Program-made: the position numbers and the translations under genes
Part shown: piece after piece, positions 16,177-26,059 of the stretch
How the letters are laid out: each line of letters starts with the position of its first letter
Numbering within the stretch: the stretch's first letter is position 1
The notes under the pieces: generated by a model
Database searches by the model: none
The model's input: the letters and a program-made list of their open reading frames with translations, nothing else
Told to the model about the DNA's origin: nothing
Assembly (NCBI GenBank): GCA_027488755.1
Contig: JAIYAZ010000068.1
Coordinates: forward strand, 1-64,000
Length of the DNA stretch: 64,000 bases
Direction: 5' to 3'
From: Verrucomicrobiaceae bacterium
GTDB lineage: Bacteria; Verrucomicrobiota; Verrucomicrobiia; Chthoniobacterales; JAATET01

Positions 16177-17532
16177 TCAGCCGAACATGAGTCGGCAGAT
16201 GGTGATGGCGGCAACAACGCCGATGGCGTCGGCGACGAGGCCGGCGGGCACGGCGTGGCGGGTGCGGCGGACGGCGACCGAGCCGAAGTAGACGGCGAGG
16301 ACGTAGAAGGTCGTCTCGGTGCTGCCCATGATGCAGGCGGCCATGTGGGCGATGATGCTGTCGGGGCCGCCGATGGAGGGGTCGCGGATAAGTTCGTTAA
16401 AGATGCCGTTGGCCCCGCTGCCGCTGAGCGGGCGCATGAGCACGAGCGGGAGGAGTTCCACGGGAAAGCCGATGGCGGCGAGAGCGGGGCCGAGCGTGCG
16501 GGAGATGAGGTCGATGCCGCCGGCGGCGCGGAACATGCCGATGGCGACGAGAATGGCGACGAGGTAGGGGATGATGCGGACGGCGACGGCAAAGCCTTCC
16601 TTGGCTCCCTCGACGAATTCCTCGTAAACGGGCACGCGTTTGAGCGCGGCGAAGAGCGGGAAGAACGAGAGGATGAAGGGGACGGCGAGGAGCGAGAGGG
16701 CGTTGAGGGCGGCGATGACGGGGGCCTGGCCGGACGAGCGCGAGAAGGTGATCCACGCGAGCCAGGCGAAGAGGCCGAGGAAGGCGGCGAGGATGGGGTA
16801 GCTCCACGTCGGCAGCGGGGCGGCGGCGGGGGTTTCCTCCGTGGCGGGTTCCGCCGCGGGCGTCGCGGCGGTGGGCGCGGGCAGCGGGGGCAGGCGGTAA
16901 CCGGGGGCGCGTTCGAGGAGTTTTACGACGATGATGGCGGCGGTGGTGGAGCAGACGGTTGCGAGGAAGGCGGGGCCGATGATGACGGTGGGATTCGTCG
17001 CGCCGGCGGCGGCGAGGTAGGCGACGGTGGTGGCGGGGATGATTTGGATGGAGCTCGTGTTGATCGCGAGGAAGGTGCACATCGCGTTGGTCGCGGTGCC
17101 GGGGCGGGGATTGAGTTTCTCGAGGTCCTGCATGGCGCGGAGGCCGAGCGGGGTGGCGGCGTTCGCGAGGCCGAGCATGTTGGCGGCCATGTTCATGAGC
17201 ATGGAGCCCATGGCGGGGTGGTTCGCGGGCACGTCGGGGAAGAGGCGCACGAGGAGCGGGCGCAGGGCGCGGGCGAGGATCTGGACGAGGCCGGCTTTTT
17301 CGGCGAGCCGCATGACGCCGAGCCAGAGGGCCATGATGCCGACGAGGGGGAGGGCGAGCTTGAGGACGGCGGTCTCGCAGGCGGTGAAGGCGGCGTCGGT
17401 CACCTGCTTGAGGACCTGGCTGTCGGGGTTCTGGCCGAGTTGCACGGCGCAGAGAGCCATCGAAGCGAGGACCAGACCAAGCCAGATGTAATTCAGCACC
17501 GGATGGTTGTAGAACGCGCGAGCCCGGCGCAT
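16177..17532 (-). CDS. Fused SpmA-SpmB (nucleoside-recognition/Gate) membrane protein
   Basis: 451 residues from the ATG at 17532 (a TTG one codon earlier is possible). Residues about 1-215 match Spm[64 protein letters not shown]. Residues about 255-451 match Spm[29 protein letters not shown] and [34 protein letters not shown] Pro/Ala/Glu-rich linker joins them. In spore formers SpmA and SpmB are separate proteins needed for spore dehydration. In non-sporulating Bacteroidota and Verrucomicrobiota the fused form is found and its role is unknown; transport of small solutes is a guess. It is divergent from hppA. Confidence 0.85.
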   Translation of the reverse strand: MRRARAFYNHPVLNYIWLGLVLASMALCAVQLGQNPDSQVLKQVTDAAFTACETAVLKLALPLVGIMALWLGVMRLAEKAGLVQILARALRPLLVRLFPDVPANHPAMGSMLMNMAANMLGLANAATPLGLRAMQDLEKLNPRPGTATNAMCTFLAINTSSIQIIPATTVAYLAAAGATNPTVIIGPAFLATVCSTTAAIIVVKLLERAPGYRLPPLPAPTAATPAAEPATEETPAAAPLPTWSYPILAAFLGLFAWLAWITFSRSSGQAPVIAALNALSLLAVPFILSFFPLFAALKRVPVYEEFVEGAKEGFAVAVRIIPYLVAILVAIGMFRAAGGIDLISRTLGPALAAIGFPVELLPLVLMRPLSGSGANGIFNELIRDPSIGGPDSIIAHMAACIMGSTETTFYVLAVYFGSVAVRRTRHAVPAGLVADAIGVVAAITICRLMFG

Positions 17533-17580
17533 CAAGGGCGCGGCGGGATTTTTTACATCGGGCCGCGGCGCAGTCTGGAT

Positions 17581-17608
17581 TTGCTTCGCGGGGCGTTTTC
17601 GCTAGCCT
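17581..17608 (+). promoter_or_regulatory. Possible promoter of hppA
   Basis: TTGCTT (17581-17586), a 16-bp spacer, TAGCCT (17603-17608), 40 bases before the hppA ATG. Only a loose sigma70 match. Confidence 0.2.
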
Positions 17609-17648
17609 GCGACCTTCCCCTCACCCCCCCCTTAACATTCCCCTCCCT

Positions 17649-19715
17649 ATGCTGTTTGCCCTCTCCCTTGTGGAAACCGGTATCCCCCTCACGTTGCTCT
17701 GTGCCGGTCTCGGCCTGATCTTCGCGCTGATCCTGATTCGCTCCATCCTGAAAGCCCCGGCGGGCAACGCCAAGATGGCAATGATCGCCGGCGCGGTGCA
17801 GGAGGGCGCGAAGGCCTACCTGAACCGCCAAATTCTCACGATCAGCGCGATTGCGCTGGTCATTATCATCGCGCTGTTTTTCCTCAAGGGCGCGCCGACG
17901 GCCATCGGGTTTTTGATTGGCGCGGTGTGCTCGCTGGCGGCGGGTTACGTGGGCATGCGGATCGCCGTGCTGGCGAACGTGCGCACGGCGCAGGCGGCGA
18001 CCGTCGGGCGTTTCCCGGCGCTGAAGGCGGCGTTCAACGGCGGCGCGGTCACGGGCGTGCTGGTGGTGACGCTGGCGCTGCTGGCGGTGGGCACCTACTT
18101 CCTGCTGGCGCTGCCGCGTCTCGGCGAGTCGGCGACGATCAATAGCCTGGTCGGCCTCGCGCTCGGCTCGAGCCTGATCAGCGTGTTTGCGCGGTTGGGC
18201 GGCGGTATTTACACAAAGGCCGCCGACGTCGGCGCGGACCTCGTGGGCAAGATCGAGCAGAACCTCGAAGAGGATGATCCGCGCAATCCGGCGACGATTG
18301 CGGACAACGTCGGCGACAACGTCGGCGACTGCGCGGGCATGGCGGCGGATGTGTTTGAGACCTACGCGGTGAGTTTGATCGGTGCGGTGCTCATTGGTTT
18401 TCTCACGCTGGGTGAAGTGCCGGCGGCGATCATTTATCCCTTCCTCATCGGCGGCGTGTCGCTGCTGGCCTCGATCGTGGGCATTTTGTTTGTGAACGTG
18501 AACCGCATGAGCCCGACGGCTTCGCTGACCAGCGCGGTGGGCGTGAGCGCGGTGCTCTCGGCCATTGGCTACTGGCCGATCACGCAGGTGATGTTTCCCG
18601 CCGCGGTGGAAGTGGGCGGTCGCGTTTACTCCGCCGGGGGGCTTTACGCGGCGGCCTTGATCGGCCTCGTGCTCACGGGCGCGGTGGTGATGATCACGAA
18701 TTACTACACCTCCACGAAACATTACCCGGTGCAGAAGATCGCGAGGGCCTCGGAGACCGGCCACGCGACGAACATCATCGCCGGCCTCGCGGTGGGCAAC
18801 CACGCGACGGTGCTGCCCGTGATCCTCATCGCGGTCGCGATTCTGGCGAGCTTTCACCTGGCGGGGCTCTACGGCGTGGCCATCGCGGTGATGAGCATGC
18901 TCTCGCTCTCGGGCATCATCATCTCGCTCGATGCGTTTGGTCCGATCACGGACAACGCGGGCGGCATTGCGGTGATGAGCGAAATGCCGAAGCAGACGCG
19001 CGAGATTACCGACGAACTCGATGCCGTGGGCAACACGATGAAGGCCGTGACGAAGGGTTACGCGATAGCCTCGGCCGGCCTGGCGGCGCTGGTTCTCTTT
19101 GGTTCCTACGTCTATGAGCTGCGCGCGCATCTCGGCGAAGCGGCGGCGGCGGTGGCATTTTCGCTGGAGGATCCGCGCGTGATTGTCGGCCTGCTCATTG
19201 GCGGGCTGCTGCCGTTTGCGTTCTCGGCGTTCAGCATGGATGCGGTCGGCAAGGCCGCCGGCGCGGTGGTGCGCGAGGTGCGCCGGCAGATCGCGGCGAA
19301 GCCGGGGATTTTGACCGGGCAGGACGTGCCGGAATACGGGACCTGCGTGGACATCGTGACGAAGGCGGCGCTGCGCGAGATGATCATTCCCGCGCTGCTG
19401 CCGCTGGTGGTGGTGATCGCCGTGGCGGCGATTCCCGCGCTCGGAGCCGTGGCGCTGGGCGGTGTGCTCGTCGGCACGATTGTGACCGGGTTGTTCCAGG
19501 CCATCGCGATGACTTCGAGCGGCGGCGCGTGGGACAACGCGAAGAAGTTCATCGAGGAAGGCAACTTCGGCGGCAAGGGCTCGCCGGCCCATGCGGCGGC
19601 GGTGACGGGCGATACGGTGGGCGATCCCTACAAGGACACGTCCGGCCCGGCGATCAACCCGATGATCAAGGTTACGAACATCGTCGCGATTCTGATTATC
19701 CCGCTGTTCTTCTGA
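17649..19715 (+). CDS. hppA: Membrane proton-translocating pyrophosphatase (K+-independent type)
   Basis: 688 residues with about 16 membrane helices, the usual length. The pyrophosphate-binding signatures are all present: [20 protein letters not shown], the Asp-rich [21 protein letters not shown], and late [22 protein letters not shown]. It couples hydrolysis of pyrophosphate to ion pumping across the inner membrane. The residue that distinguishes subfamilies is Lys ([13 protein letters not shown], about residue 465), where K+-dependent enzymes carry Ala, so the enzyme should be the K+-independent H+ pump. No Shine-Dalgarno is visible before the ATG. A large inverted repeat follows the stop and could end transcription from both sides. 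Confidence 0.95.
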   Translation: MLFALSLVETGIPLTLLCAGLGLIFALILIRSILKAPAGNAKMAMIAGAVQEGAKAYLNRQILTISAIALVIIIALFFLKGAPTAIGFLIGAVCSLAAGYVGMRIAVLANVRTAQAATVGRFPALKAAFNGGAVTGVLVVTLALLAVGTYFLLALPRLGESATINSLVGLALGSSLISVFARLGGGIYTKAADVGADLVGKIEQNLEEDDPRNPATIADNVGDNVGDCAGMAADVFETYAVSLIGAVLIGFLTLGEVPAAIIYPFLIGGVSLLASIVGILFVNVNRMSPTASLTSAVGVSAVLSAIGYWPITQVMFPAAVEVGGRVYSAGGLYAAALIGLVLTGAVVMITNYYTSTKHYPVQKIARASETGHATNIIAGLAVGNHATVLPVILIAVAILASFHLAGLYGVAIAVMSMLSLSGIIISLDAFGPITDNAGGIAVMSEMPKQTREITDELDAVGNTMKAVTKGYAIASAGLAALVLFGSYVYELRAHLGEAAAAVAFSLEDPRVIVGLLIGGLLPFAFSAFSMDAVGKAAGAVVREVRRQIAAKPGILTGQDVPEYGTCVDIVTKAALREMIIPALLPLVVVIAVAAIPALGAVALGGVLVGTIVTGLFQAIAMTSSGGAWDNAKKFIEEGNFGGKGSPAHAAAVTGDTVGDPYKDTSGPAINPMIKVTNIVAILIIPLFF

Positions 19716-19738
19716 GCGGCGCGCGGTGATTTCGAACG

Positions 19739-19825
19739 AAACAGGATTAACGGGATTTTTGGGATTAACCGGATTTCGGGGAACTTTCCTTCCCGTTAAT
19801 CCGGTTAATCTTTTTCATCCTGTTT
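19739..19825. repeat. Imperfect inverted repeat (GATTAACC/ACAGGAT family) between convergent genes
   Basis: GATTAACCGGATT (19763-19775) is perfectly repeated inverted at 19798-19810. AAACAGGAT (19739-19747) is repeated inverted at 19817-19825. Internal units GGATTAAC, GGGATTTTT and GGGATTAACC look degenerate. The right arm encodes the last residues and stop codon of the pseudouridine synthase. It can fold into a long hairpin and probably acts as a bidirectional terminator. Confidence 0.75.
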
Positions 19826-20542
19826 GGTTCGGCGGGCGGGCGGTTTTCGTTCCGCGGCTTTGCGGAGGGACGCGACTTCTTCGCGGTCGAGCGGGCGCCA
19901 ATAGCCGGGTTTGAGCCGGGGGTCGGTGAGCGGGCCGATGCGGACGCGGACGAGTTTTTCGACGCGGTAGCCGACGCGCCAGAGCATTTCGCGAATCTGA
20001 CGCTTGAGGCCCTGGCGGAGGATGATGCTGAGTTTCGTCGGCGCGAGGACGTGCATGGCTTCCATGCGGGCGCGGCCGGTCTCGAGGGTGAGGCCGCGGA
20101 GGAGGCGCGGGATTTGTTCCGGGTCGAACGGCTTGTCGATCACGACCTCATATTCCTTGTCGATCTGGTGCGAGGGGTGCGCGAGCTTCTCGGCGAAGTC
20201 GCCGTCGTTCGTGAGGAGGATGAGCCCGGAGCTTTCCTTGTCGAGGCGGCCGACGTGGAAGAGGCGGCCGCGCTGGGCGGGCACGAGGTCGAAGATCGTT
20301 TTGCGGCCGAGTTCGTCCTCGCGGGTGCAGACGTAGCCGGCGGGTTTGTTGAGCAGGAGGTAGACTGGGGTCTGGGCGCGGACGATTTTCCGGCCGACGC
20401 GGACGATGTCCTCGGGACCGACCTGGGTGGCGAGGTCGGTGACGACGGCGTTGTTGATCAGAACGCGGCCGCTGCGCACGAGTTCCTCGCAGGCGCGGCG
20501 GGAGCCGAGGCCGGTGGAGGCGAGGAAGCGGTTGATGCGCAT
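19805..20542 (-). CDS. rRNA pseudouridine synthase, RsuA/RluB family
   Basis: 245 residues. An S4 RNA-binding domain (RINRFLASTGLGSRRACEELV...GRVLIN) is followed by the catalytic domain with LNKPAGYVCT, GRLDKESSGLILLTNDGD holding the catalytic Asp, KEYEVVID, and the C-terminal motif QGLKRQIREMLWRVGY. It isomerises one uridine in rRNA; the position is not predictable, although the RQIREM form is typical of RsuA/RluB/E/F. The last seven residues (TKQDEKD) and the stop are read from the inverted repeat at 19739-19825, an apparent late extension or replacement of the original tail. Confidence 0.9.
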   Translation of the reverse strand: MRINRFLASTGLGSRRACEELVRSGRVLINNAVVTDLATQVGPEDIVRVGRKIVRAQTPVYLLLNKPAGYVCTREDELGRKTIFDLVPAQRGRLFHVGRLDKESSGLILLTNDGDFAEKLAHPSHQIDKEYEVVIDKPFDPEQIPRLLRGLTLETGRARMEAMHVLAPTKLSIILRQGLKRQIREMLWRVGYRVEKLVRVRIGPLTDPRLKPGYWRPLDREEVASLRKAAERKPPARRTKQDEKD

Positions 20543-20550
20543 GGCGGGAG

Positions 20551-20580
20551 AACGGAAAGGCCCGCTTGCGGCGGGCCTGT
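20551..20580 (-). terminator. Rho-independent terminator downstream of the small basic protein gene
   Basis: AGGCCCGC (20558-20565) pairs with GCGGGCCT (20571-20578) around a 5-base loop. On the minus strand the stem is followed by TTTCCGTT. It lies 33 bases after the stop of the small gene. Confidence 0.6.
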
Positions 20581-20612
20581 TCGCGGGGTGAAACTGAAGA
20601 AGAGGCGTCGGC

Positions 20613-20768
20613 CTATTCTTCGGGCTTGGTCTTCGGCAGGCCGATGACGCTCTGGCCGGGCTTGAACTGCCCGCGCTTTTTCATCAACTCGACGCGCTCG
20701 AAGCGCTTGAGGACGCTGCGCTTCGCCGTGATGGCGCTGCTGCCTTTGAGACTGGGATGCTGGCTCAT
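20613..20768 (-). CDS. Small basic protein of the Chlamydia/Verrucomicrobia type
   Basis: 51 residues: MSQHPSLKGSS, then AKRSVLKRFERVELMKKRG, then FKPGQSVIGLPKTK. The pattern (SQHPSL, RSVLKRxERVxxL, GLPKTK) is that of the conserved short basic protein found throughout Chlamydiae, Verrucomicrobia and related phyla, where it is thought to associate with the ribosome. Eleven of the 51 residues are Lys or Arg. It has its own terminator and is flanked by non-coding DNA on both sides, as expected for a strongly and separately expressed gene. It is one of the best lineage markers in the window. Confidence 0.85.
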   Translation of the reverse strand: MSQHPSLKGSSAITAKRSVLKRFERVELMKKRGQFKPGQSVIGLPKTKPEE

Positions 20769-20839
20769 AACAATAAAAATTAGTCGGGCAGGATGCCGCG
20801 GGCCGGGCGTTCGTGCAAGGGCAAAAACGGCCCGGGGGA

Positions 20840-22348
20840 TCAGAAGCGGGGGACGGGATTGAGGACGTAGCGGCGCCAGTCGTCGATGCCGCGGGCGCGC
20901 GAACTGGGGGCGGTGCGGGCGTAGAAGTCGCGGATCATGAGGCCGGAGGTGGAGTAGGCGGGCTTGACGGCGGGGTTGTTGAGGAAGGCGACCGCGGCAT
21001 CCTGATCGGGGCCGTCGGAGAAGCCGACGCCGTGGCCGACGCGGGGGTAGACGTAGTTGGTGGCGTTGGAGAGGCCGCGGGCGATGGTGGCGCCGCCGGT
21101 TACGGGGGTCTGGGCGTCCATTTTCCCGTTGAGGAGAAGGGTGGGCACGCTGCTGGTGGGCAGGGTGCGGGTGGTGCCGGGGGCGTAGGGGACGTCCCAG
21201 ATGACGACGAGTTGGGCGAGCTGGATGAGGAGGGGCGTGCGGGTGGTGCGGAGGGTGGGTTCGGGCACGGCGCGGGTGCCGCGGGAGGTGGCGCCGATGT
21301 AGCCGGGGGCGGCGAAGTCGGTGCCGAGCACGGAGAGATACATGCCGAAGGGGTTGTCCTGCGGATAGCGTTTGTAGGGCGCGAAGAAGCGGCGGACTAG
21401 GGAGGTGTATTTTTTCTGCTCCATCTCGGAGACGAGGAGCGGGATGTAGCGGAGGGTGCGGGTGTTTTGGAGGAGTTCGGTGACGGTGCTGATGAATTCG
21501 TCGCCGTCGATGGTGACGCCTTTCAGGCGGCCGGTGTCGGAGTTCGGCAGGCGGAGTTTGACGGGGGTTTGGTTGAGGGCGCGGACGAGGGCGTAGAAGC
21601 GGGTTTTGAGGCGGGGGAAGGCTTTGCGACCGAGAGGCGAGCGTTCGACATCCTTGAAGAGGGCGTCGAGTCCCTGGGCCTCGATGCGGAGGGAGGTGGG
21701 CAGGAAGGGGTCGGTGGCGGGGGAGTTGCCGGTCATGACCACGGCGCGGAGGCTGGAGGGAAAGCGGCGGAGCATTTCCTGGGCGACGAAGGTGCCGTAG
21801 GAGCTGGCGAAGAGGTTGATCTGGTTGTAGCCGAGGGCGACGCGGGCGGCCTCGTAGTCGGCGGCGACTTCGGTGGTGGTGTAGGCCGAGACGTCGGTGC
21901 CGAGGGTGTTTTGGAAGAAGGCTTTGTTCGCACTGGTGAACTGGCCAAGGGTGAAGCCGTCCTTGCGCATGTAGAGGCAGGGCAGGGAGAAGCCGGCGCC
22001 GCGGGGGTCGACGTAGACGATGTCGCGCTTTTCGTTGAGGACGTCGAAGATGCCGAAGCCGCCGCTGGAGAAGGTGGCCGAGCCGCCCGGGCCACCGACG
22101 ATGTAAAAGACGGGGTCGGGCTCGGGGGTGCTGCTGCGCGCCTTGGAGATGATGACGGCGAGCTTGATCTGGCGGGTGTTGGCGGAGTTGGAGCGGCTTT
22201 CGGGGACGGTGATGTAGCCGAACTGCGTGCGGGCGGAATTGCTGAGCGTCTTGAGCGGGGCGGGCTTCGCGGCGGGGGTGAACTGGGCCCGCGCGGCGGA
22301 CCCGAGGGTCAGCGTGAGAGCAAAAAGAAGGAGGGCGGCGGGCTTCAT
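20840..22348 (-). CDS. Secreted alpha/beta hydrolase (tripeptidyl/prolyl aminopeptidase-like)
   Basis: 502 residues from the ATG at 22348, which opens a signal peptide (AALLLFALTLTLGSAARA). The oxyanion loop YIVGGPGGSATF, the strand DIVYVDPRGAGFS, the nucleophile elbow ASSYGTFVAQ (Ser near 180) and the late TLLLNGKMDAQTPVTGG and YPRVGHGVG (acid Asp and catalytic His) give a full triad. GGPGG and the TAP-like C-terminal part place it with proline iminopeptidase / tripeptidyl aminopeptidase relatives. It probably removes residues from peptides in the periplasm; an esterase role cannot be excluded. Confidence 0.8.
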   Translation of the reverse strand: MKPAALLLFALTLTLGSAARAQFTPAAKPAPLKTLSNSARTQFGYITVPESRSNSANTRQIKLAVIISKARSSTPEPDPVFYIVGGPGGSATFSSGGFGIFDVLNEKRDIVYVDPRGAGFSLPCLYMRKDGFTLGQFTSANKAFFQNTLGTDVSAYTTTEVAADYEAARVALGYNQINLFASSYGTFVAQEMLRRFPSSLRAVVMTGNSPATDPFLPTSLRIEAQGLDALFKDVERSPLGRKAFPRLKTRFYALVRALNQTPVKLRLPNSDTGRLKGVTIDGDEFISTVTELLQNTRTLRYIPLLVSEMEQKKYTSLVRRFFAPYKRYPQDNPFGMYLSVLGTDFAAPGYIGATSRGTRAVPEPTLRTTRTPLLIQLAQLVVIWDVPYAPGTTRTLPTSSVPTLLLNGKMDAQTPVTGGATIARGLSNATNYVYPRVGHGVGFSDGPDQDAAVAFLNNPAVKPAYSTSGLMIRDFYARTAPSSRARGIDDWRRYVLNPVPRF

Positions 22349-22435
22349 GGAAAACGGGGAACCTCGTCGCACATCCGGGGTAACGCAAGCGAAGGGTTGG
22401 GGCGAGTTGGAGCGGGTTGCGTGCCAGCGGGGCGG

Positions 22436-22861
22436 TTAAACGGGGTGATCGAGGGCGGCGAGGAGGGTTTCCCAGGCGAGGGTGGCGCATTTGACGCGCT
22501 GGGGGTAGCGGTGGACGGTGCCGAGGGCGGCGAGGCGGGGCCGGTCGGCCACGGCGGGCGCGGCCTCCCCGCTGACGGCGAGGCGGCGGAAGTCCTCGGC
22601 GAGGGCGCGGGCTTCGGGGGCGCGGAGTCCGGTGGTTTCGCAGGTGAGGATCGAGGCGGAGGCGGTGCAGATGGCGCAGCCGCTGCCCTGGAAGTGGACG
22701 GCGCGGAGGGTGTCGCCTTCGCGGGTGAGTTCGATGGTGATCTCGTCGCCGCAGAGCGCGTTGACGCCTTCGGCGCGGTGGGTGGCCCCGGGGAGCGGGC
22801 TTAAATTCTTGGGCCGGCGCGAGTGCTGGAGCAGGACTTCCTGGTAGAGTTCCTCGTTCAT
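22436..22861 (-). CDS. sufU: Iron-sulfur cluster assembly protein SufU
   Basis: 141 residues, NifU N-terminal family. The first metal-binding Cys is in NALCGDEI (with the SufU-type Asp), the second in GSGCAICTAS and the last in RVKCATLAWETL. SufU takes sulfur from SufS and binds zinc in the Firmicutes type; it may act as a sulfur-transfer partner or scaffold. The start ATG at 22861 overlaps the sufS stop (ATGA), so the genes are coupled. No sufBCD genes are in this window. Confidence 0.9.
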   Translation of the reverse strand: MNEELYQEVLLQHSRRPKNLSPLPGATHRAEGVNALCGDEITIELTREGDTLRAVHFQGSGCAICTASASILTCETTGLRAPEARALAEDFRRLAVSGEAAPAVADRPRLAALGTVHRYPQRVKCATLAWETLLAALDHPV

Positions 22862-24099
22862 GCGCGGCGGAAGAAGGCGAGGGCGGCCTGCACGGCGGCG
22901 AGGCCGCGGATGACTTCGTCGCCGGTGTTGTAGAGGTAGAAGCTCATGCGGCAGGAGGAGGGGGCGCCGAGTTTGCGCATGAGGGGTTGGGCGCAGTGGT
23001 GGCCGGCGCGCACGGCGACGCCGCGTTCGTCGCAGGCGAAGGCGATGTCGTGCGCGTGGACGTCCTCGACGTGGAAGGTCACGAGCCCGGCGCGGCGGCC
23101 TTCGGGGCCGAACACCCGCACGCCAGGAATCACCCGGAGCCCGGCGGCGGCTTGCTCCGCGAGGGCATCCGCATGCGCGGCGATGCGTGGGAGGTCGAGG
23201 GTGTCGAGGTAATCGAGGGCGGCGTGCAGGCCGGCGGCTTCGATGATGGCCGGGGTTCCGGCCTCGAAGCGGCCGGGGGCGTCGCGGTAGGTGGCGCCGG
23301 TGTAGGTGACGCGTTCGACCATGTCGCCGCCGTAGAGCCAGGGCGGGGTGGCGGCGAGGGCCTCGGCGCGGCCGATGAGGAGACCGATGCCGGAGGGGCC
23401 GGCGAATTTGTGCGCGGAGCAGGCGAAGAAGTCGCAGCCGAGGGCGGTGACGTCCACGGGCAGGTGGCCCGCGCTTTGGGCGCCGTCGACGACGGTGGTG
23501 ACCCCGATTTCGCGGGCCAGCGCGCACCATTCGGCGACGGGGTTGGTGACGCCGAGGGTGTTGGAGACGTGGGCGAAGGCGAAGACGCGGGGGCGGGCGG
23601 CGAGCAGGCGGCGGGCGGCTTCCGGGTCGAGGCCGGCGCCGTTGGGCAGGATGGGGACGTATTCGACGCGGGCGCCCTTGCGGCGGGCGAGTTCCAGCCA
23701 GGGCACGAGGTTCGCGTGATGTTCGAGCTCGGTGAGCAGGATGGTGTCCCCGGCCTGCACGTGGGCTTCGCCCCAGGCGCCGGCCACGATGTTGAGGGCC
23801 TCGGTGGTGCCGCGGGTGAAGACGACATCCTCGGGCCGGGCCGCGCCGAAGAAAGCCGCCGCGCGGACGCGGGCGGCCTCGTAGAGCTCGGAGGCACGCT
23901 GGCTCAGGAGGTGGATGCCGCGGTGGACGTTCGCGTATTCGTGCGCGGCGACCTCGGCCATGCGGGCAATGACGGCGCGGGGTTTCTGCGTGCTGGCGCC
24001 ATTGTCGAGGTAGGCGACGGGTTGACCGGCGATCTCGACCTCCAGAAACGGAAAGTCGGCGCGAATGCGCTCGAGGTCGGGCAGAAGTTCGGAACTCAT
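22858..24099 (-). CDS. sufS: Cysteine desulfurase SufS
   Basis: 413 residues from the ATG at 24099 (MSSELLPDLERIRADFPFL). It is a group II cysteine desulfurase: AYLDNGASTQKPRAVI, ANVHRGIH, FTRGTTEALNIVA, the PLP-binding Lys in SAHKFAGPSGIG, and the catalytic Cys in RAGHHCAQPLM with the short loop of the SufS type. It releases sulfur from cysteine and hands the persulfide to SufU, whose gene follows with a 4-bp overlap. This supplies Fe-S proteins such as IspG encoded further along. Confidence 0.93.
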   Translation of the reverse strand: MSSELLPDLERIRADFPFLEVEIAGQPVAYLDNGASTQKPRAVIARMAEVAAHEYANVHRGIHLLSQRASELYEAARVRAAAFFGAARPEDVVFTRGTTEALNIVAGAWGEAHVQAGDTILLTELEHHANLVPWLELARRKGARVEYVPILPNGAGLDPEAARRLLAARPRVFAFAHVSNTLGVTNPVAEWCALAREIGVTTVVDGAQSAGHLPVDVTALGCDFFACSAHKFAGPSGIGLLIGRAEALAATPPWLYGGDMVERVTYTGATYRDAPGRFEAGTPAIIEAAGLHAALDYLDTLDLPRIAAHADALAEQAAAGLRVIPGVRVFGPEGRRAGLVTFHVEDVHAHDIAFACDERGVAVRAGHHCAQPLMRKLGAPSSCRMSFYLYNTGDEVIRGLAAVQAALAFFRRA

Positions 24100-24151
24100 C
24101 GAAGACCGAAAGTCTCGCACGCGGCGCGGCGCATTTCCAGTCCGCGGGGAA

Positions 24152-25480
24152 TCAGGGCGCGCCGCGGGAGAAGCGGGGGCGGCGGTCGGCGAGGGCGTCG
24201 TAGATCGGGGCGTTGCCGAGGAGGGTCGGCACGAGGTAGGCGCCGAGGCAGGTGGCGAGCAGGGGGAAGAACAGGTGGAACGAACCGGTCATCTCCAGGC
24301 AGAGGGCGATGCCGGTCATGGGCGCGCGGACGGTGGCCGTGAAGAAGGCCGCCATTCCGACCACCGCGAAGGGAACCGGGCCCGGCAGCACGCCGGGGGC
24401 GATTGCTTCGGCCACGAGTCCGGTGGCCGCGCCAAAGAGGGCGCCGAGGGTGACCACGGGGGCGAAGAGGCCGCCGGGCGTGCCGGCCGCGTAGGAGAGC
24501 GGGCCGAGGACAAAGCGCATGGCGGCCATGGTGAGGAGCACGCCGAGGCCGGGGGCGGCGAGGAGCACGCGCTGGGTGATGTCGTCGCCCCCGCCCATCC
24601 AGTCGGGAAGGAACCACCCCACGAGCCCGGCGAGGCCGCCGACCGTGGCGGCGCGCAGGGGCGCGGGCACATGGGCGCAACGGTCACCGAGGGCGAGGGT
24701 GGCGAGGATGAGGCGGTTGTAGAGGGCGCCGAGCGCGCCGATCCCCGCGCCGAAGAGGACAAAGACAAACAGTAAACCGATGGCCGGCGGCTGGGGGCTG
24801 AGGAGGTGGTAGTCCTGCTGCGCGCCGAAGAAGGCCCGCTGCACAAAGACCGCGCTCGTGGTCGCCGTGGTCGCGAGGATGAACGACACCGGCGTGACCC
24901 GCCGGAAGACCTCCTCGAGGATGAAGACGGTGCCGCTCACCGGCGCGTTGAAGGCCGAGGCGAGCCCGGCGCCGGCGCCGGCCTCCATGAGCGGCTTCCA
25001 CGCGAGCGACGGAAACCATCGCCCGAGCCGCTCGCCGATGACGGCGCCCATTTGGACCATTGGGCCTTCTCGGCCGAGCACGAGGCCGGAGGAAAGCGCG
25101 AGGAGGCCCCCGAAGAACTTCACCGGCAGCACGTGGCGGTGGCGGGGGACTTCCGTGCCGCGGAGGATGCGTTCCACATACGGCACGCCGCTGCCGGACG
25201 CCGTGGGGGCGAACCGCACGACCAGCCAGGTGGCCAGTCCCGCGAGGGCGGCGGCCACGAGGGTGAACGTGAGCGCGCCGAGGCCCGCGGGCCAGTGCGC
25301 GAGGGCGCCGTGCAGCGCGGTGCGGGCGTCAGCTCCGCGCTGGAGGCAGGTGATGAAGGCCACGCCGACGCAGCCGGTCAACGCCCCGACGAGCGCGGCG
25401 CCGCCGATGAGCGCGAGGGTCGCGCGGAGGTCGCGCGGGAAGTGCTCAAACGGGAGCGCGGAGGAGGTGTCGTGCTTCAT
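24152..25480 (-). CDS. CLC-type chloride channel/transporter
   Basis: 442 residues, about 12 membrane segments. The three ion-pathway signatures are present: GSGVPYVE, GREGPMVQMGA with the gating Glu, and GGLFAPVVTLGA. FILEEVFRR keeps the inner proton-path Glu and APIYDAL near the end could supply the inner Tyr, so it looks like a Cl-/H+ exchanger rather than a channel. It lacks CBS domains. Such exchangers help in acid resistance by moving charge. It stands alone, 53 bases from sufS. Confidence 0.9.
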   Translation of the reverse strand: MKHDTSSALPFEHFPRDLRATLALIGGAALVGALTGCVGVAFITCLQRGADARTALHGALAHWPAGLGALTFTLVAAALAGLATWLVVRFAPTASGSGVPYVERILRGTEVPRHRHVLPVKFFGGLLALSSGLVLGREGPMVQMGAVIGERLGRWFPSLAWKPLMEAGAGAGLASAFNAPVSGTVFILEEVFRRVTPVSFILATTATTSAVFVQRAFFGAQQDYHLLSPQPPAIGLLFVFVLFGAGIGALGALYNRLILATLALGDRCAHVPAPLRAATVGGLAGLVGWFLPDWMGGGDDITQRVLLAAPGLGVLLTMAAMRFVLGPLSYAAGTPGGLFAPVVTLGALFGAATGLVAEAIAPGVLPGPVPFAVVGMAAFFTATVRAPMTGIALCLEMTGSFHLFFPLLATCLGAYLVPTLLGNAPIYDALADRRPRFSRGAP

Positions 25481-25595
25481 GGACGCAGGGGCGCGCCCCG
25501 ATTACATGCGGCGCGAAGCGGGGCGCGACAAGGGGATTATCCCCCGGGGCGTCAAATCCCTTGCCGCGCCGGGCCGGCGGGCTAGAAAGGCGGCG

Positions 25596-25970
25596 ATGAG
25601 TGATTTTCTGGAGTTTTCGCCGGCCTTCGAGGCGGCGGTGGAGCTCGCGGTGGCCGGGCACGTGCGTGATCACCTGCCGCTCGGGATTTACAATCCGCTG
25701 CAGCCCCGGCGCGAGCGGGTGCCGGTGGAGGCCTTTGCGGTGGAGGTGCTGGATTTTGAGGTGGCGGACGACGGGCTGCATGTTCATGCGGGCGGGCCGA
25801 TGACGCTGCGCGCGGCGGGCGGGCCGGTGGAACAGTATCTGCGCGTGACGCTGCGGCTCACCGCGGCGGGCGCGGTGGCGGAGCCGGCCGGGGCGCGGGC
25901 GGTTTATGTCGTCGAGACCGGGCATCCGAACGGCGGCTGCAAGGAAACCGCGGCGCTGGCGAACTGCTGA
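25596..25970 (+). CDS. Conserved-looking hypothetical protein, 124 residues
   Basis: The ATG at 25596 follows an AAAGGCGG ribosome-binding-like stretch. The protein is soluble and acidic, with no signal peptide: FLEFSPAFEAAVELAVAGHV, LGIYNPLQPRRERVPVEAFAVEVLDF, VEQYLRVTLRLT. The C-terminus ends GHPNGGCKETAALANC with two Cys residues. The codon pattern and strand-like alternation look like a real gene. I do not recognise the family. It lies between the divergent CLC gene and lpxA on the same strand as lpxA. Confidence 0.6.
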   Translation: MSDFLEFSPAFEAAVELAVAGHVRDHLPLGIYNPLQPRRERVPVEAFAVEVLDFEVADDGLHVHAGGPMTLRAAGGPVEQYLRVTLRLTAAGAVAEPAGARAVYVVETGHPNGGCKETAALANC

Positions 25971-26059
25971 GCCGGCATTGACAGGAGAGGCATTCGCGTC
26001 GAGGGTCCGACGCCCGGCGGAGGGGGGAATTCTTTTTCGTTGCGCGGGGCGCTCCCGCT

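Noticed and set aside
19739-19825. Phage or integron attachment site
   Set aside because: There is no integrase or mobile gene in the window, and the element is an inverted repeat between convergent genes.
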